A stretch of DNA of 5,365 nucleotides from Chloroflexota bacterium. GTDB taxonomy: Bacteria > Chloroflexota > Anaerolineae > Anaerolineales > DRMV01. Shown here in pieces: positions 5,087 to 5,365 of this stretch (the stretch's first letter is position 1; each line of letters opens with the position of its first letter). The position numbers and the translations under genes were made by a program. A model generated the notes under the pieces. The model was given only the letters and a program-made list of their open reading frames with translations. It did no database searches and was not told the DNA's origin. The DNA is taken from contig JAADEP010000098.1 of the NCBI GenBank assembly GCA_013153335.1, positions 1-5,365 of the forward strand, read 5' to 3'.

Positions 5087-5365
5087 TGGCCCGGGCTTCG
5101 GAGGGTGCAGGCAAATCTCGTAGAGGCCCATACCGCGGGCGGCGGGACCCGCCCGCATCCTCGCTGCCAAGCGTTGGGCTGAACTATCCGCGCGCAATTT
5201 TATGCTAGTCGCGAGCTTCCAGCCCGCGGCGGGGAGGCTCAACGGCGACAGCCCCCTGCGCCTCCCCCTCGCCCCTTGACCGTTTCTACAACCTTTGCGT
5301 GCACCCGGGCTCAGGCCGCGCCTCAAGATGCAGAGGCCTCGCCCGAGGCCCGTGAACCCGAGGTC
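5087..5365. other. GC-rich non-coding region to the window edge; no gene supported
   Basis: No reading frame here has a credible start, ribosome site or recognisable product. A GC-rich inverted repeat pairs 5135-5142 with 5149-5156 (loop CGGGAC), and GGCCTC/GAGGCC (5335-5340 with 5345-5350) forms another short one; neither has a T-run. One plus-strand frame is open from about 5183 to the edge and ends in an acidic Ala/Pro/Glu-rich stretch (APQDAEASPEAREPEV). It could be the start of a gene beyond the window from TTG at 5276, but no ribosome site supports this. No tRNA is visible. Confidence 0.5.

Noticed and set aside
5135..5156. GC-rich hairpin considered as a terminator
   Set aside because: There is no T-run on either side in either direction.
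4982..5326. Minus-strand frame of 114 codons at the right end
   Set aside because: It overlaps the hydrolase promoter and ribosome site, is basic and low in complexity, and lacks a ribosome site.

Overview
This window is a GC-rich bacterial chromosome segment with four recognisable protein genes, one of them cut by the left edge. The gene families point to Chloroflexota (an Anaerolineae- or Caldilineae-like lineage). These are a DUF3782-type nuclease-like protein with RWEEN heptads, a UPF0173 metal-dependent hydrolase, a cluster-3 amino-acid uptake system, and a biotin carboxylase of the acyl-CoA carboxylase type. The lineage is an inference from family composition only; there is no rRNA or marker gene to settle it.

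Left part (1-663, plus strand): the 3' part of a gene for a protein with Trp-containing 7-residue repeats followed by a PD-(D/E)XK nuclease-like fold. It is followed by about 100 bases (664-763) holding several inverted repeats and a perfect TATAAT hexamer.

Centre (764-4051, plus strand): an apparent three-gene transcription unit. It encodes a lipoprotein that binds an amino acid (764-1585), a HisM/GlnP-type permease with a TTG start (1695-2558), and a biotin carboxylase (2555-4051) whose ATG overlaps the permease stop as ATGA. A strong hairpin with a T-rich tail lies between the binding protein and the permease. It probably lets the binding protein be made in excess of the membrane subunit. 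Two things are odd. No ATP-binding subunit follows the permease, so it must be encoded elsewhere. And the biotin carboxylase stops just where the biotin-carrier part of a full alpha subunit would normally begin.

Right part (4052-5365): a 178-base convergent spacer is followed by a minus-strand UPF0173 beta-lactamase-fold hydrolase (4288-4977), with its own well-formed terminator (4230-4260) and promoter (5058-5086). The last 280 bases hold no gene I can support.

Functionally, the central unit links import of an amino acid (probably polar or basic by family) to a biotin-dependent carboxylation step, possibly in amino-acid or acyl-CoA catabolism; this link is inferred from gene order. I see no convincing sign of an entirely new system. 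The points most worth checking are the transporter-carboxylase coupling, the missing carrier domain, and the Trp-at-every-heptad coiled coil.
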